Part shown: piece by piece, positions 62,560 to 64,000 of the stretch | Position numbering within the stretch: the stretch's first letter is position 1 | Layout of the letters: the number at the start of each line of letters is the position of its first letter | Origin: Conchiformibius steedae | GTDB lineage: Bacteria; Pseudomonadota; Gammaproteobacteria; Burkholderiales; Neisseriaceae | NCBI RefSeq assembly: GCF_014054725.1 | Contig: NZ_CP059562.1 | Coordinates: 1-64,000, forward strand | Reading direction: 5' to 3' | Length of the DNA: 64,000 nucleotides | Notes under the pieces: model-generated | What the model was told of the DNA's origin: nothing | What the model saw: the letters and a program-made list of their open reading frames with translations, nothing else | Databases searched by the model: none | Made by a program: the position numbers and the translations under genes

Positions 62560-63492
62560 ATGCCTGCCCATACCGAATTAGCACATTTGCGCACCTTGTT
62601 CCACCAAAAAATCATGCAAAATAATCAATTACTTAATTTATCTGCTATTTGGCACGATACACCTGATTTTAGCGAATTAAAAGCGCAGTTAAGCGATTTA
62701 AAAGCCTGTTTGGACAGCTTCCGTCCTTTATCGGGAAACGAAGTTTTTAAATTAAAACAATCTTTTGATATTGAATATACTTACCAAAGCAATAAAATTG
62801 AAGGCAATACTTTAAGTAAAAACGAAACGCATTTGGTGGTGAATAAAGGTTTTACGGTAAAAGGTAAAACGCTGGCAGAGCATCTGGAAGCTGTGAATCA
62901 CCAAGAAGCCATTGATTATATTCGTGAAGTGGCATCTTCCGAACTGCCTTTTGACAAGCGTTGTCTGCTGGATATTCATGCGCTGATTTTGCATGGCATT
63001 AACCGTGAAAATGCGGGCAGATACCGTTTGGAAGATGTGCTGATTTCGGGCAGCAGTTTTATTCCGCCATCATTTTTGCACATACCCGATTTAATGAATC
63101 AATATTTTGATTTTTATCATAAAAATAAAGATATCATGCACCCTGTTGAGTTGGCGGCGGAAATGCATGAACGTTTGGTTACCATTCATCCGTTTATTGA
63201 CGGCAACGGGCGCACGGCACGACTGGTTATGAATTTAATTTTATTAAGAAACGGTTATCCGATTACGATTTTGGACAGTGAAAACGATAAACGTTTGGCG
63301 TATTACGATAGTTTGGAACAGGCACAAACAGGGCAAGACCCTGAAAAAATACAATTTAAAGTATTGATTGCGCAAAATGTTAAGCATTGGTTATTGGTTT
63401 ATTTAAATTTGTTGGCACCCAACGGCAATGCTGAAGCGCAACAGAAGGGCTATTATTTCTTCAAAAGAATTGAAACTCTGTTGCAGGCATAA
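62560..63492 (+). CDS. Fic-domain protein AMP-transferase
   Basis: 310 residues, intact. The active loop H210-PFIDGNGRTAR is canonical, and the inhibitory helix S77-NKIE81-G-N83 is at the N-terminal side, making it a self-inhibited (class II) Fic protein. Members transfer AMP to a hydroxyl of target proteins. It is the intact counterpart of the decayed Fic genes at 37953-39831. Confidence 0.9.
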   Translation: MPAHTELAHLRTLFHQKIMQNNQLLNLSAIWHDTPDFSELKAQLSDLKACLDSFRPLSGNEVFKLKQSFDIEYTYQSNKIEGNTLSKNETHLVVNKGFTVKGKTLAEHLEAVNHQEAIDYIREVASSELPFDKRCLLDIHALILHGINRENAGRYRLEDVLISGSSFIPPSFLHIPDLMNQYFDFYHKNKDIMHPVELAAEMHERLVTIHPFIDGNGRTARLVMNLILLRNGYPITILDSENDKRLAYYDSLEQAQTGQDPEKIQFKVLIAQNVKHWLLVYLNLLAPNGNAEAQQKGYYFFKRIETLLQA

Positions 63493-63498
63493 ATGGAT

Positions 63499-63537
63499 TT
63501 CGGGCAAGCCAAGGCTGCAGCTTGCCCGAAGTTTTTG
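63499..63537. terminator. Bidirectional terminator
   Basis: TTCGGGCAAG (63499-63508) pairs with CTTGCCCGAA (63521-63530), T run after it, between the convergent Fic and RTX genes. Confidence 0.8.
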
Positions 63538-63540
63538 TTT

Positions 63541-64000
63541 TTAAATCAAACTGAAGCTGTTTTCGTCAATCTGTAAACCTGTGCCGATGGTGGCAAAATG
63601 TACGCTTTGACCATTGTTATCATAGTTTAATTTACCCGTTGCGCTGTCGTATTGGATATGCTGCATCACTTTGCCTGTTTCCAAGGCAGTAAACACATTT
63701 TGCGAAAGGGCGATGGTGTCTTCGCCTACGGTAAAGTCGGCAATGGTATCTACCGACAGCAAATCACTGAATACAAAGGTATCACGCCCTTTACCGCCCG
63801 TTAAGGTGTCGTTACCTGCGCCGCCTTCCAAACGGTTATCGGCGGCATTGCCTTTCAACACATTTGCCAAAGCATTACCAATAGCATTCACATTGTCCGT
63901 GCCATACAAATGCAGGTTTTCTACATTCTCACCCAAAGTATAGCTGATGTAGCTGTGAACGGTGTCGTTGCCTTCGCCAACAGCTTCGGTAACGGTATCG
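63541..64000 (-). CDS. RTX-type calcium-binding repeat protein, C-terminal part (runs off the window)
   Basis: Open frame to the window edge; the last 150 or so residues are seen. Repeats of GNDTVHSYISYTLGENVENL and NVLKGNAADNRLEGGAGNDTL type bind calcium, and DTFVFSDLLSVDTIADF is the usual closing block of RTX exoproteins. These proteins leave by type I secretion with a C-terminal signal. The activity lies in the missing N-terminal part. Confidence 0.88.
   Translation of the reverse strand, partial: DTVTEAVGEGNDTVHSYISYTLGENVENLHLYGTDNVNAIGNALANVLKGNAADNRLEGGAGNDTLTGGKGRDTFVFSDLLSVDTIADFTVGEDTIALSQNVFTALETGKVMQHIQYDSATGKLNYDNNGQSVHFATIGTGLQIDENSFSLI

Noticed and set aside
1-64000. tRNA or rRNA genes
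   Set aside because: No cloverleaf signature or conserved rRNA stretch was found when reading both strands by eye; a covariance search would be needed to exclude small RNAs.

Overview
The window looks like chromosomal DNA of a Neisseriaceae bacterium. The evidence is the repeated 12-mer AGGCTGCCTGAA and its reverse complement (for example 8709, 9713, 11024, 18521), a DNA uptake sequence dialect reported for Simonsiella-type members of the family. It is supported by inverted uptake-sequence pairs behind genes, small intergenic elements built like Neisseria Correia repeats, two two-partner secretion loci, and a GC content near the middle of the range. The species cannot be named from sequence alone.

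Layout. (1) 1-2760: parA-parB, a pair of inverted 18-bp near-palindromes that could be parS-like sites, and a membrane-anchored thermonuclease whose stop codon lies inside a Correia-like MITE. (2) 2990-12380: a hydroquinone/hydroxyquinol degradation island. On the plus strand are a two-subunit hydroquinone 1,2-dioxygenase, a 4-hydroxymuconic semialdehyde dehydrogenase, maleylacetate reductase, hydroxyquinol 1,2-dioxygenase, a Rieske ferredoxin and a LysR regulator. On the minus strand are 3-oxoadipate CoA-transferase A and B and a 3-oxoadipyl-CoA thiolase. Together they lead from hydroquinone to succinyl-CoA and acetyl-CoA. (3) 12640-21988: a three-gene DNA-modification/defence operon with a type III-like adenine methyltransferase, a helicase-nuclease and a SNF2 helicase. 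(4) 21990-26540: insertion-sequence territory with an IS630-type element, a Uma2-family gene broken by one stop codon, an IS21-type element and a small HTH gene. (5) 26781-37878: two-partner secretion locus 1, with a 2751-residue filamentous exoprotein ending in a Hint domain and a GH-E-type nuclease tip, followed by an ankyrin-repeat protein that is probably its immunity partner. (6) 37900-41493: decayed genes, including a Fic pseudogene, a degenerate Fic-like gene, small hypotheticals, an intact Uma2 gene and a second MITE. (7) 41495-49990: a winged-helix/TPR-like regulator divergent from two-partner locus 2, whose exoprotein carries GLUG repeats, YDG repeats and a C-terminal class 3 lipase domain. 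(8) 50101-62128: a 12-gene ter stress operon on the minus strand (three vWA TerY-type proteins, PP2C phosphatase, protein kinase, TerC, six TerD domains, one of them fused to a HerA-like ATPase). Its presumed promoter region holds eight perfect GATATAT heptamers. (9) 62423-64000: another parS-like palindrome abutting a short MITE, an intact Fic gene and the 3' end of an RTX repeat protein running off the edge.

The strongest candidates for something new are the HerA-TerD fusion inside the TerY/kinase/phosphatase operon with a possibly phase-variable promoter, the secreted TpsA-lipase, the methylase-helicase/nuclease-SNF2 operon, the Correia-like MITE family, and a full aromatic-degradation island in a host-associated family. 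All functional calls rest on motif recognition from sequence; no database search was run.
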